From Anaerolineaceae bacterium (GTDB taxonomy: Bacteria; Chloroflexota; Anaerolineae; Anaerolineales; Anaerolineaceae): a stretch of DNA of 10,836 nt. Positions 1 to 7,304 of this stretch are shown one piece after another. The stretch covers positions 1 to 10,836 of the forward strand of contig DLXG01000235.1 in the NCBI GenBank assembly GCA_003448875.1, given 5' to 3'. The notes beneath the pieces are model-generated. The model saw only the letters and a list, made by a program, of their open reading frames with translations. It was not told the DNA's origin and searched no databases. Each line of letters starts with the position of its first letter. Within the stretch, counting starts at the first letter, position 1. A program made the position numbers and the translations under genes.

Positions 1-402
1 AAGCCGCAGATAAGTATGCAGGTGCTTTTCTTCACGTTGCTGCAGGTAGCCTGCCAGTTCTTTGAAGCGCTTGTAGATGATCAACTGGCGTGCCAGCGCT
101 TCACCGGGGTCTTCTTCCGGGATGGTTGTTTCAACAGCAGGGGGACGGGGGAGTAAGGCGGCTGATTTAATCTGTACCAGCCGCGCTGCGATCACCAGAA
201 AAGCGGAAACTTCGGCGGCGTTTTGTTGCTGCAGGCGGCGCAGGTATTCCAGATATTGATCGGTGACCTGTGCCAGTGCCAGGCGGGTGATATCCAGCTC
301 GGCACGTTCGATCAGTTCCAGCAGCAAATCCAGAGGGCCGCTGAAAACTTCGGTGTTGACCTGATAATGCTCGGTCTGGTGGGCGGCGATTTGAAAACTC
401 AT
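1..402 (-). CDS. scpA: Segregation and condensation protein A (ScpA), N-terminal 134 residues, cut by the window edge
   Basis: ScpA is the kleisin subunit of the bacterial Smc-ScpAB condensin. It bridges the SMC head domains and binds ScpB, helping to organise and segregate the chromosome in the cytoplasm. Read on the minus strand from the ATG at 402-400, the frame is open to the window edge and gives 134 residues. The family hallmark FSGPLDLLLELIE lies near residues 20-32. It is followed by the typical helical stretch ending in FLVIAARLVQIKSAALLP around residues 68-85, then an acidic linker (PEEDPGEA). ScpA proteins are usually about 230-280 residues, so roughly half is missing to the left. 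No good Shine-Dalgarno sits at a normal distance (GAGG abuts the ATG), while a TATAAT ends 7 nt before the start. The divergent neighbour is moaC, and smc lies about 3.2 kb away on the other strand. scpB may follow outside the window, which is inference. Confidence 0.93.
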   Translation of the reverse strand, partial: MSFQIAAHQTEHYQVNTEVFSGPLDLLLELIERAELDITRLALAQVTDQYLEYLRRLQQQNAAEVSAFLVIAARLVQIKSAALLPRPPAVETTIPEEDPGEALARQLIIYKRFKELAGYLQQREEKHLHTYLRL

Positions 403-409
403 CCTCGTG

Positions 410-415
410 ATTATA
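410..415 (-). promoter_or_regulatory. Putative -10 box (TATAAT) for scpA, leaderless type
   Basis: The minus strand carries a perfect TATAAT consensus here. Only 7 nt separate it from the scpA ATG at 402, so a start site at the usual distance from a -10 box would fall on or one base before the A of the start codon. No recognisable TTGACA lies 15-19 bp further upstream (the hexamer at 17 bp spacing is TCTTCG), so this is a -10-only prediction. Confidence 0.45.
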
Positions 416-458
416 TCATTGGGTAAGCAGGACGAAGATGAGTCGGGCGGATTGGCGT

Positions 459-464
459 TATAAT
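459..464 (+). promoter_or_regulatory. Putative -10 box (TATAAT) for moaC, leaderless type
   Basis: The plus strand carries a perfect TATAAT consensus 6 nt upstream of the ATG at 471. Transcription starting about 7 nt after the hexamer would begin at that A, which would give a leaderless moaC mRNA. It mirrors the scpA -10 box at 410-415 on the opposite strand. No convincing -35 hexamer is visible at 15-19 bp spacing. If this box is real, the alternative moaC start at 438 lies upstream of the transcript and cannot be used from it. Confidence 0.45.
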
Positions 465-470
465 TTTGCT

Positions 471-953
471 ATGGCCGATTCAAAATTATCCCACATTGAC
501 GAAGAAGGACGGGCGCACATGGTGGATGTCAGCCCGAAACCGGAAACCGAACGGATTGCTGTGGCAAAAGGCGAGGTTCACCTTAAGTCGGAAACGATTG
601 CGCTGATTCGGACCGGCCTGATGAAAAAAGGGGATGTGCTGACCGTAGCCCAAATTGCCGGTATACAGGCTGCCAAGCGAACCGCAGAGTTAATTCCACT
701 CTGTCATCCAATACCCATTCATCAGGTGCAGGTGGAGTTGCAACTTCGAGATGAACTGCCGGGGGTAGAGATTACGGCACGCTTGAAAAGCAGCGGCAAG
801 ACCGGTGTAGAGATGGAGGCTCTGACAGCTGTTGCGGTGGCGGCTTTGACAGTCTATGACATGGTCAAAGCGGTGGAGAAGACTGCCCGTATTCAAAATA
901 TCCGGCTGGTTGAAAAACGCGGCGGCGTTAGCGGAGATGTGATCAATGAGTGA
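471..953 (+). CDS. moaC: Cyclic pyranopterin monophosphate synthase MoaC
   Basis: MoaC acts after MoaA in molybdenum cofactor synthesis, converting the 3',8-cyclo-GTP intermediate to cyclic pyranopterin monophosphate in the cytoplasm. From the ATG at 471 the product is 160 residues, matching the family length (E. coli MoaC is 161). Family blocks seen are [11 protein letters not shown] at 16-26, [19 protein letters not shown] at 62-80 with the conserved His79, [12 protein letters not shown] at 110-121, and YDMVKAVEK at 129-137 with Asp130 and Lys133. I chose ATG 471 because MoaC proteins normally begin a few residues before the SHID/HMVDV block. An in-frame ATG at 438 would add 11 residues ([11 protein letters not shown]) and has a weak AGGA 5 nt upstream, so it cannot be excluded. 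The stop overlaps the start of the next gene by 8 nt (ATGAGTGA), which suggests translational coupling with the following step of the pathway. Confidence 0.95.
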   Translation: MADSKLSHIDEEGRAHMVDVSPKPETERIAVAKGEVHLKSETIALIRTGLMKKGDVLTVAQIAGIQAAKRTAELIPLCHPIPIHQVQVELQLRDELPGVEITARLKSSGKTGVEMEALTAVAVAALTVYDMVKAVEKTARIQNIRLVEKRGGVSGDVINE

Positions 954-1662
954 ACAACAGGTGGTAAAGGTTTTGTTTTTTGCACATCTCAAAGAGTTAA
1001 GCGGGGTGGATAAAGAGCTCATCCCAATCTACAAGACGATCCGTGTGGTCGAATTAAAGCAAGTGCTGAAAGAGCGTTTTCCAATGTTAGATGAACGGTT
1101 AAAGAATGTGCTGGTGGCAGTTAATCAGCAATACGCGGAGGATGATGACCTGATTCAGCCGGGGGATGAAGTGGCCATTTTCCCGCCGGTCAGCGGCGGA
1201 AGTGAAACACAACCAACCATTTTCCGAATCACATCCGAAGAGTTGGATCTAAACGAATTGCTGGAACAAATTACCCTGCCAACCACCGGCGCAGCCTGTA
1301 TATTCACCGGTATGGTGCGCGGTGAAACCCGGCGCGGAGATGCCCATCAGACGATTGCGCTGGAGTATGAGGCGTATGTGCCGATGGCGGAGGCTAAAAT
1401 GGCTCAGGTAGCCGCAGAAATTCGATCCCGCTGGCCAGCAGTCGAAGGAATTGCGATTGTGCAGCGTATCGGTCATCTTAAACCGCGCACACCCACCGTG
1501 ATGATTGCCTGTACGGCTGCCCACCGTGATACCGGTGTATTCGAGGCTGCCCGCTATGGAATTGACCGTTTGAAGGAAATTGTCCCCATTTGGAAAAAGG
1601 AAATTATGCCAGACGGCGAAGAATGGATTGAAGGAAAATATCATCCCAAAAAGGGGGAATAA
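946..1662 (+). CDS. moaDE: Molybdopterin synthase, MoaD-MoaE fusion (MoaX-like)
   Basis: Molybdopterin synthase inserts the dithiolene sulfurs into cyclic pyranopterin monophosphate. It is normally made of the small sulfur carrier MoaD and the catalytic MoaE; here both lie in one 238-residue frame. Residues 1-85 are a ubiquitin-fold MoaD domain ending in FPPVSGG, with the Gly-Gly at 84-85. After a linker of about 8 residues, the MoaE domain runs from about 93 to 234. It shows FTGMVR at 120-125, AHRD at 192-195, DRLK with Lys210 and IWKKE with Lys217, corresponding to E. coli MoaE residues His103/Arg104, Lys119 and Lys126. I see no stop or frameshift at the junction. MoaD needs a free C-terminal Gly for adenylation and thiocarboxylation, so the chain presumably has to be cut after the Gly-Gly, as reported for MoaX of Mycobacterium tuberculosis. 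The start overlaps the moaC stop; the next gene begins 3 nt after this one ends. Confidence 0.93.
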   Translation: MSEQQVVKVLFFAHLKELSGVDKELIPIYKTIRVVELKQVLKERFPMLDERLKNVLVAVNQQYAEDDDLIQPGDEVAIFPPVSGGSETQPTIFRITSEELDLNELLEQITLPTTGAACIFTGMVRGETRRGDAHQTIALEYEAYVPMAEAKMAQVAAEIRSRWPAVEGIAIVQRIGHLKPRTPTVMIACTAAHRDTGVFEAARYGIDRLKEIVPIWKKEIMPDGEEWIEGKYHPKKGE

Positions 1663-1665
1663 ACC

Positions 1666-2769
1666 ATGCCAGCCATTCGATGTGTGGATTGCGCTCAGCC
1701 ATACCCGGATAATGGAGTACCTTTTCGCTGTCCTTCCTGCGGAGGTGTTTTCGATTACGATGATGCGCCGTCGTTCTCGTTAGAATCTGTCCAGAATCAC
1801 CTGCCCGGTTATTGGCGATACCGGCAGACCTTTGGGCTCGTTGAAGGCGCGCCGATAGTCACTCTCGGAGAGGGCAATACGCCCCTCTTGTGGGAGGTGG
1901 TCGAGGATCAGCCGGTTGCGCTCAAGATGGAAAGCATGAATCCCAGCGGATCGTACAAAGATCGGGGAAGCGCCGTACTCGTCAGTCAATTGTTGGGGAG
2001 AGGGGTGAGTGAAGCCGTAGAAGACTCATCCGGGAATGCGGGGGCGTCGTTTGCCGCTTATGCTGCCCGGGCCGGGCTGAGGTGCCGGATTTATGTGCCT
2101 GAGAGCGCTTCCGGGCCGAAACGCCGCCAAATTGAGATGTACGGAGCCGATTTGATCGCCGTAGCCGGCCCAAGATCGGAGGCTGCCCGCGCTGTGCTGG
2201 CAGAAGCCGAAAAGGGTGTGCCTTACGCCAGCCACGCCTACCTGCCCTTTGGTCTGATGGGAATTGCCACAATCGCTTATGAGGTTTGGGAGCAGTTGGG
2301 CCGAAAAGCCCCGGGAAGCATCATCGCGCCGGTCGGTCATGGCGGCTTGCTGTTGGGAATTGTGCGAGGATTTTCCGCCTTGAAAAAAGCGGGATATATC
2401 GAACGAGTACCTTATTACGTGGGGGTGCAGGCTGCTGCCTGTGACCCGGTGGTGCGTGCGTTTCAGCATGGCTTGAGAGCAATGGAAACTGTCGGAGAAG
2501 GCAGCACTCTGGCTGAGGGCGTACGAGTGCGTCAGCCGGTCAGGGCTAAGGCTTTACTTTCGGAAATTCAACAAAGCGGGGGGGATTTTGTGGCGATTGA
2601 AGAACGAGAGATTTTTGAATCTTATGTGGATCTGGGCCGGCGCGGATTGTATGTTGAGCCCACTTCGGCTTTGGTGTGGGCTGCCGCTCAAAAACGTGTG
2701 AAAGAATTGCCCCAGCCAGCGGTTGCCGTAATCAGTGGAATTGGGTTAAAATATTATCCTTCAAATTAA
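1666..2769 (+). CDS. Threonine synthase-like PLP-dependent enzyme (fold type II) with N-terminal zinc ribbon
   Basis: The 367-residue product belongs to the tryptophan-synthase-beta/threonine-synthase superfamily of PLP enzymes. Two CxxC pairs (Cys6/Cys9 and Cys22/Cys25) form a probable zinc ribbon, common at the N-terminus of archaeal-type threonine synthases. The block GNTPLL (70-75) follows. SGSYKDRG (94-101) contains the presumed PLP-binding Lys98. A phosphate-binding-type loop DSSGNAGAS lies at 120-128 and a second glycine loop, GHGGLLLG, at 224-231. The length fits the short class that lacks the extra N-terminal domain of E. coli ThrC. Typical ThrC proteins have FKDRG and a TGNTSAS-type loop; the SYKDRG/SSGNAGAS version seen here leaves the substrate uncertain, so no symbol is given. 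A strong AAGGGGG ends about 9 nt before the ATG, and only 3 nt separate it from the MoaD-MoaE stop, so it is co-transcribed with the molybdopterin genes. No hom or thrB lies nearby. Confidence 0.8.
   Translation: MPAIRCVDCAQPYPDNGVPFRCPSCGGVFDYDDAPSFSLESVQNHLPGYWRYRQTFGLVEGAPIVTLGEGNTPLLWEVVEDQPVALKMESMNPSGSYKDRGSAVLVSQLLGRGVSEAVEDSSGNAGASFAAYAARAGLRCRIYVPESASGPKRRQIEMYGADLIAVAGPRSEAARAVLAEAEKGVPYASHAYLPFGLMGIATIAYEVWEQLGRKAPGSIIAPVGHGGLLLGIVRGFSALKKAGYIERVPYYVGVQAAACDPVVRAFQHGLRAMETVGEGSTLAEGVRVRQPVRAKALLSEIQQSGGDFVAIEEREIFESYVDLGRRGLYVEPTSALVWAAAQKRVKELPQPAVAVISGIGLKYYPSN
2723..2752 (+). promoter_or_regulatory. Candidate sigma-70-type promoter for rnc-smc
   Basis: A TTGCCG hexamer (2723-2728, 4 of 6 matches to TTGACA) is followed 18 bp later by TAAAAT (2747-2752, 5 of 6 matches to TATAAT). 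It lies in the last codons of the PLP-enzyme gene, in a locally AT-rich stretch. A start site near 2759 would give rnc a leader of about 105 nt containing the hairpin at 2789-2839. This is a sequence match only. Read-through from the upstream operon is also likely, because no terminator with a T-tract is visible before rnc. Confidence 0.35.
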
Positions 2770-2788
2770 ACTCATTGAACTAAAGGAA

Positions 2789-2839
2789 CGCGAGCTACCT
2801 GAGCAGAGTTGCAATTCGAGCCCGGCTGGGTGGCTTGCG
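2789..2839 (+). promoter_or_regulatory. Stem-loop in the rnc leader, possible RNase III autoregulation site
   Basis: Bases 2789-2799 (CGCGAGCTACC) pair with 2829-2839 (GGTGGCTTGCG) over 11 consecutive base pairs, two of them G-U (2792-2836 and 2796-2832). Two further G-U pairs can extend the stem inward (2800-2828 and 2801-2827), leaving an apical region of about 25 nt that has a weak inner hairpin (2806-2809 with 2814-2817). No T-tract follows, so it is not a typical terminator. It ends 15 nt before the GGAGGG Shine-Dalgarno of rnc. Several bacterial rnc mRNAs carry leader helices that RNase III itself cuts; that role here is inferred from structure and position. Confidence 0.5.
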
Positions 2840-2864
2840 CCCCTTGAGTTCCCCGGAGGGATTT

Positions 2865-3584
2865 ATGGAAAATGGTGATTCGCATCACGTGCAGGAATCG
2901 CCTGAAGAACTGGCTGCTCGGTTGGGGATTGAATTCAATGACCCTCTGCTTCTCCACCGCTCTTTAACCCATCGTTCTTACCTGAACGAACATCCCGAAG
3001 CGCTTGAAGATAATGAACGGTTGGAATTTTTAGGTGATGCTGTCCTGGATTTTGTGGTGGGGGCGTGGTTATATCATCACTACCCTGAAATGCCGGAAGG
3101 TGATTTGACCCGCATGCGCTCAGCGCTGGTACATACGGAACAATTAGCCGACTTTGCCCGCCAGATCAAATTGGGCAATGCCATGCGTTTGGGGCGGGGT
3201 GAGTCACAGGCCGGCGGCCGGGAACGCTCCGCACTGCTATGTGACACTTTTGAGGCTTTTATTGGAGCCATCTATCTGGATGGTGGGATTGAAAAAGTGG
3301 AAAAGTTCCTTTTACCCTTCCTTGAAACGGCAGCGGAAGATATCCTCATAAACCGGAAAAACGAAGATCCCAAAAGCCTTTTACAGGAATGGGCGCAATC
3401 ACAGGGCTTTCATGCCCCGCAGTATGTCACCCGTTCGGAACAAGGGCCTGATCATTCCAAACAGTTTGAAGTCGCCGTAATTATCGGCGGGGAGGTGTAT
3501 GCTGAAGGGGTCGGGCCAAGCAAACAGGCAGCCGCGAAAAATGCGGCCCGCAAAGCACTGGAAAAACTTGGTCTGGTGTTCTAA
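2865..3584 (+). CDS. rnc: Ribonuclease III
   Basis: RNase III cleaves double-stranded RNA, chiefly the rRNA precursor stems and some mRNAs, as a cytoplasmic homodimer. From ATG 2865 the product is 239 residues. The family signature NERLEFLGDAVL lies at 50-61. The catalytic acidic residues are all present: Glu51, Glu54 and Asp58, plus Asp127 and Glu130 in the CDTFEA block, matching E. coli Glu38, Glu41, Asp45, Asp114 and Glu117. A C-terminal dsRNA-binding domain runs from about 167 to 237 (DPKSLLQEWAQ at 168-178; PSKQAAAKNAARKALEKL at 218-235). I chose ATG 2865 because GGAGGG lies 4 nt upstream. The frame stays open to a TTG at 2835, but that would add ten residues, overlap the leader hairpin and leave this Shine-Dalgarno unused. 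smc follows after 36 nt, an rnc-smc pairing widespread in bacteria. Confidence 0.96.
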   Translation: MENGDSHHVQESPEELAARLGIEFNDPLLLHRSLTHRSYLNEHPEALEDNERLEFLGDAVLDFVVGAWLYHHYPEMPEGDLTRMRSALVHTEQLADFARQIKLGNAMRLGRGESQAGGRERSALLCDTFEAFIGAIYLDGGIEKVEKFLLPFLETAAEDILINRKNEDPKSLLQEWAQSQGFHAPQYVTRSEQGPDHSKQFEVAVIIGGEVYAEGVGPSKQAAAKNAARKALEKLGLVF

Positions 3585-3620
3585 TCAACCATCCAGAAAG
3601 AAGAAAAGAACGGTTTATAC

Positions 3621-6600
3621 ATGACCAGCCGATTAAAAACCCTTGAATTGCAAGGTTACAAAACATTTGCCAGCCGAACGGTTTTTGAGTTCCCCGGTCG
3701 AATTACCGCGATTGTTGGGCCTAACGGTTCTGGAAAGTCCAATATTGCTGATGCAATTCGCTGGGTATTAGGGGAGCAATCTTACACCTTGCTGCGCGGC
3801 AGAAAAACGGAAGACATGATCTTCGCCGGCTCGGAATTACGCCCGCGTGCCAGTATGGCTTCCGCAATGATTACCTTTGAAAATGAGGATGGCTGGCTGC
3901 CAATAGACTATGCAGAGGTTTCTATAGCCCGGCGAGCCTATCGAGATGGGCAGAATGAATATCTGCTCAATGGCCAGCGGGTGAGGCTGAAGGAAATTTC
4001 GGAAATCCTGTCTCAATCTGGTCTGGCAGAACGCACCTATACGATCATTGGGCAGGGATTGGTAGATGCTGCTCTTTCCTTACGACCTGAGGAACGGCGT
4101 AAATTTTTTGAGGAAGCTGCTGGTATTGGCTTATACCGCTCCCGGCGGGAAGAAGCCCTCAACCGCCTTGAGCAGACCCGCCGCAATCTGGAAAGAGTAC
4201 AGGACATCCTCAGTGAACTGGAACCACGCCTGAAAAGTCTGGAAAAACAGGCGGCAAGGGTGGTGGAATATGAACGCATCAAGGCGGACCTGCGTTTGCT
4301 GCTGAGGGAGTGGTATGGCTACCAGTGGCAGCGGCTGCAAGGAGAACTAACCCATGCCCGTGAAGTGCTGGCTGTACAGGAAAATCGGTTGCACCAGGCA
4401 CGTCAACAAAACCAACAGGTTGAAAAACGTGTCCAGGAGGTTCGGGTTCAAATTCAGCAATTACGAGAACGATTGAATGAGTGGCACGCCCACCTGGCAG
4501 GAGTGCATCAACGGCGCGAGGAGATTAACCGTGTTCTGGCCGTGTTAGATGAGCGGCAGCGTTCTCTCAACGAGCAAAAAGCGACCACCCAACATGATCT
4601 TACCCGCCTTGAAGAGGAAAACCAGCAGAACCAGAATCGGTTGCAGGGGATGCAGGAAGAAATTGCTGCTCAACAGGCGGCTCTGGAAGAAGCCCGCCAG
4701 CAGGCAGGTGCTGCCCAAAGAGCGTTTTCTGAAAAGAAAGCCAACCGTGATCAGGTAGAAGGGGAATTGCGCGAATTGCGCAGGAAATTAACCCGCCTCG
4801 AAACGCAGCAGGTGGAAATCAAAGCCCGCCAGCGGGAATTGGAGAACCGTTTGGAAAGACTGAAAAACGACGAAAGCCGTCTGGCGCAGCAAATTCCTCA
4901 GTTGAACGCTGCGCTACGTCAGGCAGAAACGGAATTACAAGCGATTCAACAGTCTCTGGATACTTTTGCGGTTAAACGCCAAAAGGGTGAAGAGGCCGTT
5001 ATGTTATTGCAAACCACACGGCGCGAGTTAGACGAGAGTCGCAATCAACTTCACGAACAACTCAACACCCTTCGGGCTGAACTGGCCCGGAAAGAGGCTG
5101 AACGCAAAGTGCTGGAACAGGCAGAGAAGAATCTGAGCGGTCTGGGGCAGGGAGTAAAAATTGTCATGTCCGCTGCTGAACAACGAAAAATCAAGGGCAA
5201 CGTTCAGCCGGTTTCCCGCCTGATCGAAGTTCCCGCTGAATTGGCAAGCGCTGTGGCAGCCGTTCTTGGAGACCAGCTGGAAGGTCTGACGGTTGAAGCC
5301 GAGACTGAGCCTGAAGAAGTCATAAAAATTTTGGAAAATTCAGAAAATGGACGGGCGGTATTGTTCCCGCTGGAATGGTTGAGAGGAGAGAATCATTTAC
5401 CAGCGCCGCGGGAAGGAAACGTAATTGGCAACGCTGCTGAACTGGTTTCGTATCCGCCGGGGATTAAGAGGCTGGTTGAACTGCTGCTGGGAAAGGTATG
5501 GATTGTCCGCGACCGGCAAACTGCCCGTCGGTTAATTCAAAACCAGCCGGCTGATTTGCGTATTGTTACCTTGCAGGGGGAGGTGTTTTCTGGCAGTGGT
5601 GAGGTTCGGGCCGGCAAGGAAAACCGTGCAGAATTGATCTCCCGTCCACGGCATTTGAAAGAATTGAGCGAAGAAATCCGGCATCTGCAAGAGAGGTTAT
5701 CCCAGGGCGAAGCGCTTTTAGTCGAGAACCAGAAACAGCGGGATGCTTTGGAGCAACAGCGACGGTCTGCTGAATTAGAATTGAGCGGATTAGTGGAGCA
5801 GGAGAAACTGAACCAGCGTCATTTGCAAAAATCCTCAGTGCAGGTGGAACAATCCCGTCAAAAGTTAAACTGGCAGCAAAGTCAGTTGGAGCAAGTGAAG
5901 CAGCAAATCAGCAGCACCCAGCAAGAACTGGAAGACCTGAGGGGGCAGTTGGCTACCCTTAAGCGGGAATCTCAACAATTGGAAAATAAACAACGGGAAG
6001 TACAACGGTTACTGAACGGCATGGTGCTGGATGATCTTCAAGCGCAGGTAATCCACTGGAACACGCAGGTCAGTGTGATGGAACGCGCCTTACAGGACAC
6101 TCAGCGACGGTTAAGGGATTTTCAGCAGACGCTGGAACGAAATGAACAACAACAGCAGACCTATCGTGAACGGATTGATCAACTTAACCGCCTGTTGGCC
6201 GAATTAGAGGAAGAAAAAATCAACCGCAAGAGTGAAGCAAACCAGTTAAATCAAGCCATTGATGAAGTTCAATCGAAAATTCAGCCGGCAGAGGAAGAAC
6301 TCAATGCTCTGGAAAGCCGTTATGAAAGTTTACAACGTGACTTAAGCGCTGCTCAGCAAAATACGGCTGTTGCGGAACGGCACACGACACAGGCACAGCT
6401 TGAATTTGGACGAATACGCGAAAATCTGGAAAGTCTGCGGCGCAGGATCGAGGAAGATTTTGGTCTGGTGGCATTCGAGTACCAGAGTGATGTTTCTGGA
6501 CCGACCCCGCTGCCACTGGAGGGAATGGTGGAACAGTTGCCGGTGGTGAAAGAAATACCACCTGATTTGGAGGAGAATATCAACCGCCAGCGCAGCCAGT

Positions 6601-7226
6601 TGCGGCGGATGGGCGCCATCAACCCGGATGCACATGCTGAATATCTTTCGGTCAAAGAACGTTATGAATTTCTTGTTCAGCAGGTTGCGGACCTGAAAAA
6701 AGCCGATCAGGATTTGCGCCAGATCATCACCGAACTGGATGGTTTGATGAAAACCGAATTCCGAAAGACTTTTGATGCGGTGGCTATGGAGTTCAAGGAA
6801 AATTTTGCCCGTCTGTTTGGGGGTGGGACGGCCCGCCTTGTATTGGAGAATGAGGAAAATCCTACCGAGGGCGGCATTGATATTGAGGCTCGTCTGCCGG
6901 GTCGGCGTGAACAGGGCTTATCGCTTCTTTCGGGCGGCGAACGCAGTCTGACGGCGGTAGCGTTGATTTTTTCTCTGCTGAAAGTTTCACCAACACCTTT
7001 TTGTGTGCTGGATGAGGTTGATGCCATGCTGGATGAAGCCAATGTGGGGAGATTCTGCGAATTACTGCAAGAGTTGAGCCATAATACCCAATTTATCGTC
7101 ATTACCCACAATCGTAATACGGTGCAGGTGGCCGATGTGATCTATGGGGTGACAATGGGAAAAGATACCGCCAGTCAGGTCATCTCACTGCGGTTGGATG
7201 AAGTAGGGGAGGAGATGGTGCGGTAA
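3621..7226 (+). CDS. smc: Chromosome partition protein SMC
   Basis: SMC is the ATPase core of the condensin complex. Two copies dimerise at the hinge and engage their heads around ScpA to extrude and organise DNA. The protein is 1201 residues, a normal full length. The N-terminal head starts SRLKTLELQGYKTFA, with the Walker A motif GPNGSGKS at 33-40. Two long coiled-coil arms, unusually rich in Gln, Arg and Glu, run from about 170-505 and 680-1000. The hinge lies between them at about 505-675. The C-terminal head carries the signature LLSGGERSL at 1102-1110, Walker B FCVLDEVD with Asp1131 and the catalytic Glu1132, and the D-loop MLDEAN. I chose ATG 3621 because it puts the conserved RLKxLELQG block at the extreme N-terminus. 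The Shine-Dalgarno is weak: an A/G-rich AGAAAGAAGAAAAGAA region. Partner scpA is at the left edge on the minus strand. A strong terminator follows. Confidence 0.98.
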   Translation: MTSRLKTLELQGYKTFASRTVFEFPGRITAIVGPNGSGKSNIADAIRWVLGEQSYTLLRGRKTEDMIFAGSELRPRASMASAMITFENEDGWLPIDYAEVSIARRAYRDGQNEYLLNGQRVRLKEISEILSQSGLAERTYTIIGQGLVDAALSLRPEERRKFFEEAAGIGLYRSRREEALNRLEQTRRNLERVQDILSELEPRLKSLEKQAARVVEYERIKADLRLLLREWYGYQWQRLQGELTHAREVLAVQENRLHQARQQNQQVEKRVQEVRVQIQQLRERLNEWHAHLAGVHQRREEINRVLAVLDERQRSLNEQKATTQHDLTRLEEENQQNQNRLQGMQEEIAAQQAALEEARQQAGAAQRAFSEKKANRDQVEGELRELRRKLTRLETQQVEIKARQRELENRLERLKNDESRLAQQIPQLNAALRQAETELQAIQQSLDTFAVKRQKGEEAVMLLQTTRRELDESRNQLHEQLNTLRAELARKEAERKVLEQAEKNLSGLGQGVKIVMSAAEQRKIKGNVQPVSRLIEVPAELASAVAAVLGDQLEGLTVEAETEPEEVIKILENSENGRAVLFPLEWLRGENHLPAPREGNVIGNAAELVSYPPGIKRLVELLLGKVWIVRDRQTARRLIQNQPADLRIVTLQGEVFSGSGEVRAGKENRAELISRPRHLKELSEEIRHLQERLSQGEALLVENQKQRDALEQQRRSAELELSGLVEQEKLNQRHLQKSSVQVEQSRQKLNWQQSQLEQVKQQISSTQQELEDLRGQLATLKRESQQLENKQREVQRLLNGMVLDDLQAQVIHWNTQVSVMERALQDTQRRLRDFQQTLERNEQQQQTYRERIDQLNRLLAELEEEKINRKSEANQLNQAIDEVQSKIQPAEEELNALESRYESLQRDLSAAQQNTAVAERHTTQAQLEFGRIRENLESLRRRIEEDFGLVAFEYQSDVSGPTPLPLEGMVEQLPVVKEIPPDLEENINRQRSQLRRMGAINPDAHAEYLSVKERYEFLVQQVADLKKADQDLRQIITELDGLMKTEFRKTFDAVAMEFKENFARLFGGGTARLVLENEENPTEGGIDIEARLPGRREQGLSLLSGGERSLTAVALIFSLLKVSPTPFCVLDEVDAMLDEANVGRFCELLQELSHNTQFIVITHNRNTVQVADVIYGVTMGKDTASQVISLRLDEVGEEMVR

Positions 7227-7245
7227 AGTATTCCGGCTGGATTAC

Positions 7246-7286
7246 AAAACAGGAGGGCAAGTCTCACAGACCTGTCCTCCTGTTTT
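7246..7286. terminator. Bidirectional Rho-independent terminator between smc and the convergent foldase gene
   Basis: Left arm 7246-7259 (AAAACAGGAGGGCA) pairs with right arm 7273-7286 (TGTCCTCCTGTTTT) over 14 bp with one G-U pair. After one mismatch (7260 against 7272) the stem continues with GTCT/AGAC and a 3-nt CAC loop, giving 18 bp in all. The A-run on the left and the T-run on the right let it end transcription on both strands, serving smc (+) and the foldase gene (-). Confidence 0.92.
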
Positions 7287-7304
7287 CTATAAAGAGAGGC
7301 AAGA

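Noticed and set aside
438..470. ATG at 438 as the moaC start, with a weak AGGA upstream
   Set aside because: It adds 11 residues not expected in MoaC, and a perfect TATAAT lies between it and the ATG at 471. Kept only as an alternative start.
690..1022. Open frames antisense to moaC, moaDE, the PLP enzyme, smc and the ssb/rpsR genes
   Set aside because: Their sequences look like no protein family, and each lies opposite a strongly supported gene, so they are chance shadow frames.
2784..2852. tRNA-like look of the region before rnc (GGAAC to GTTCC ends, a TTCGAG stretch)
   Set aside because: No cloverleaf can be drawn: there is no proper anticodon arm or seven-pair acceptor stem, and the main pairing is one long hairpin.
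2835..2864. TTG at 2835 as the rnc start
   Set aside because: It lies inside the leader stem, has no Shine-Dalgarno of its own and would ignore the GGAGGG 4 nt before ATG 2865.
3621..7226. SMC as a Rad50/SbcC or RecN relative
   Set aside because: The N-terminal RLKxLELQGYKTFA block, globular hinge and LLSGGERSL signature are those of SMC. No zinc-hook CxxC lies at the centre.
7246..7286. Inverted repeat as a mobile-element end or attachment site
   Set aside because: The A-run and T-run at its edges and its place between convergent stop codons make it a terminator. No transposase or integrase is present.
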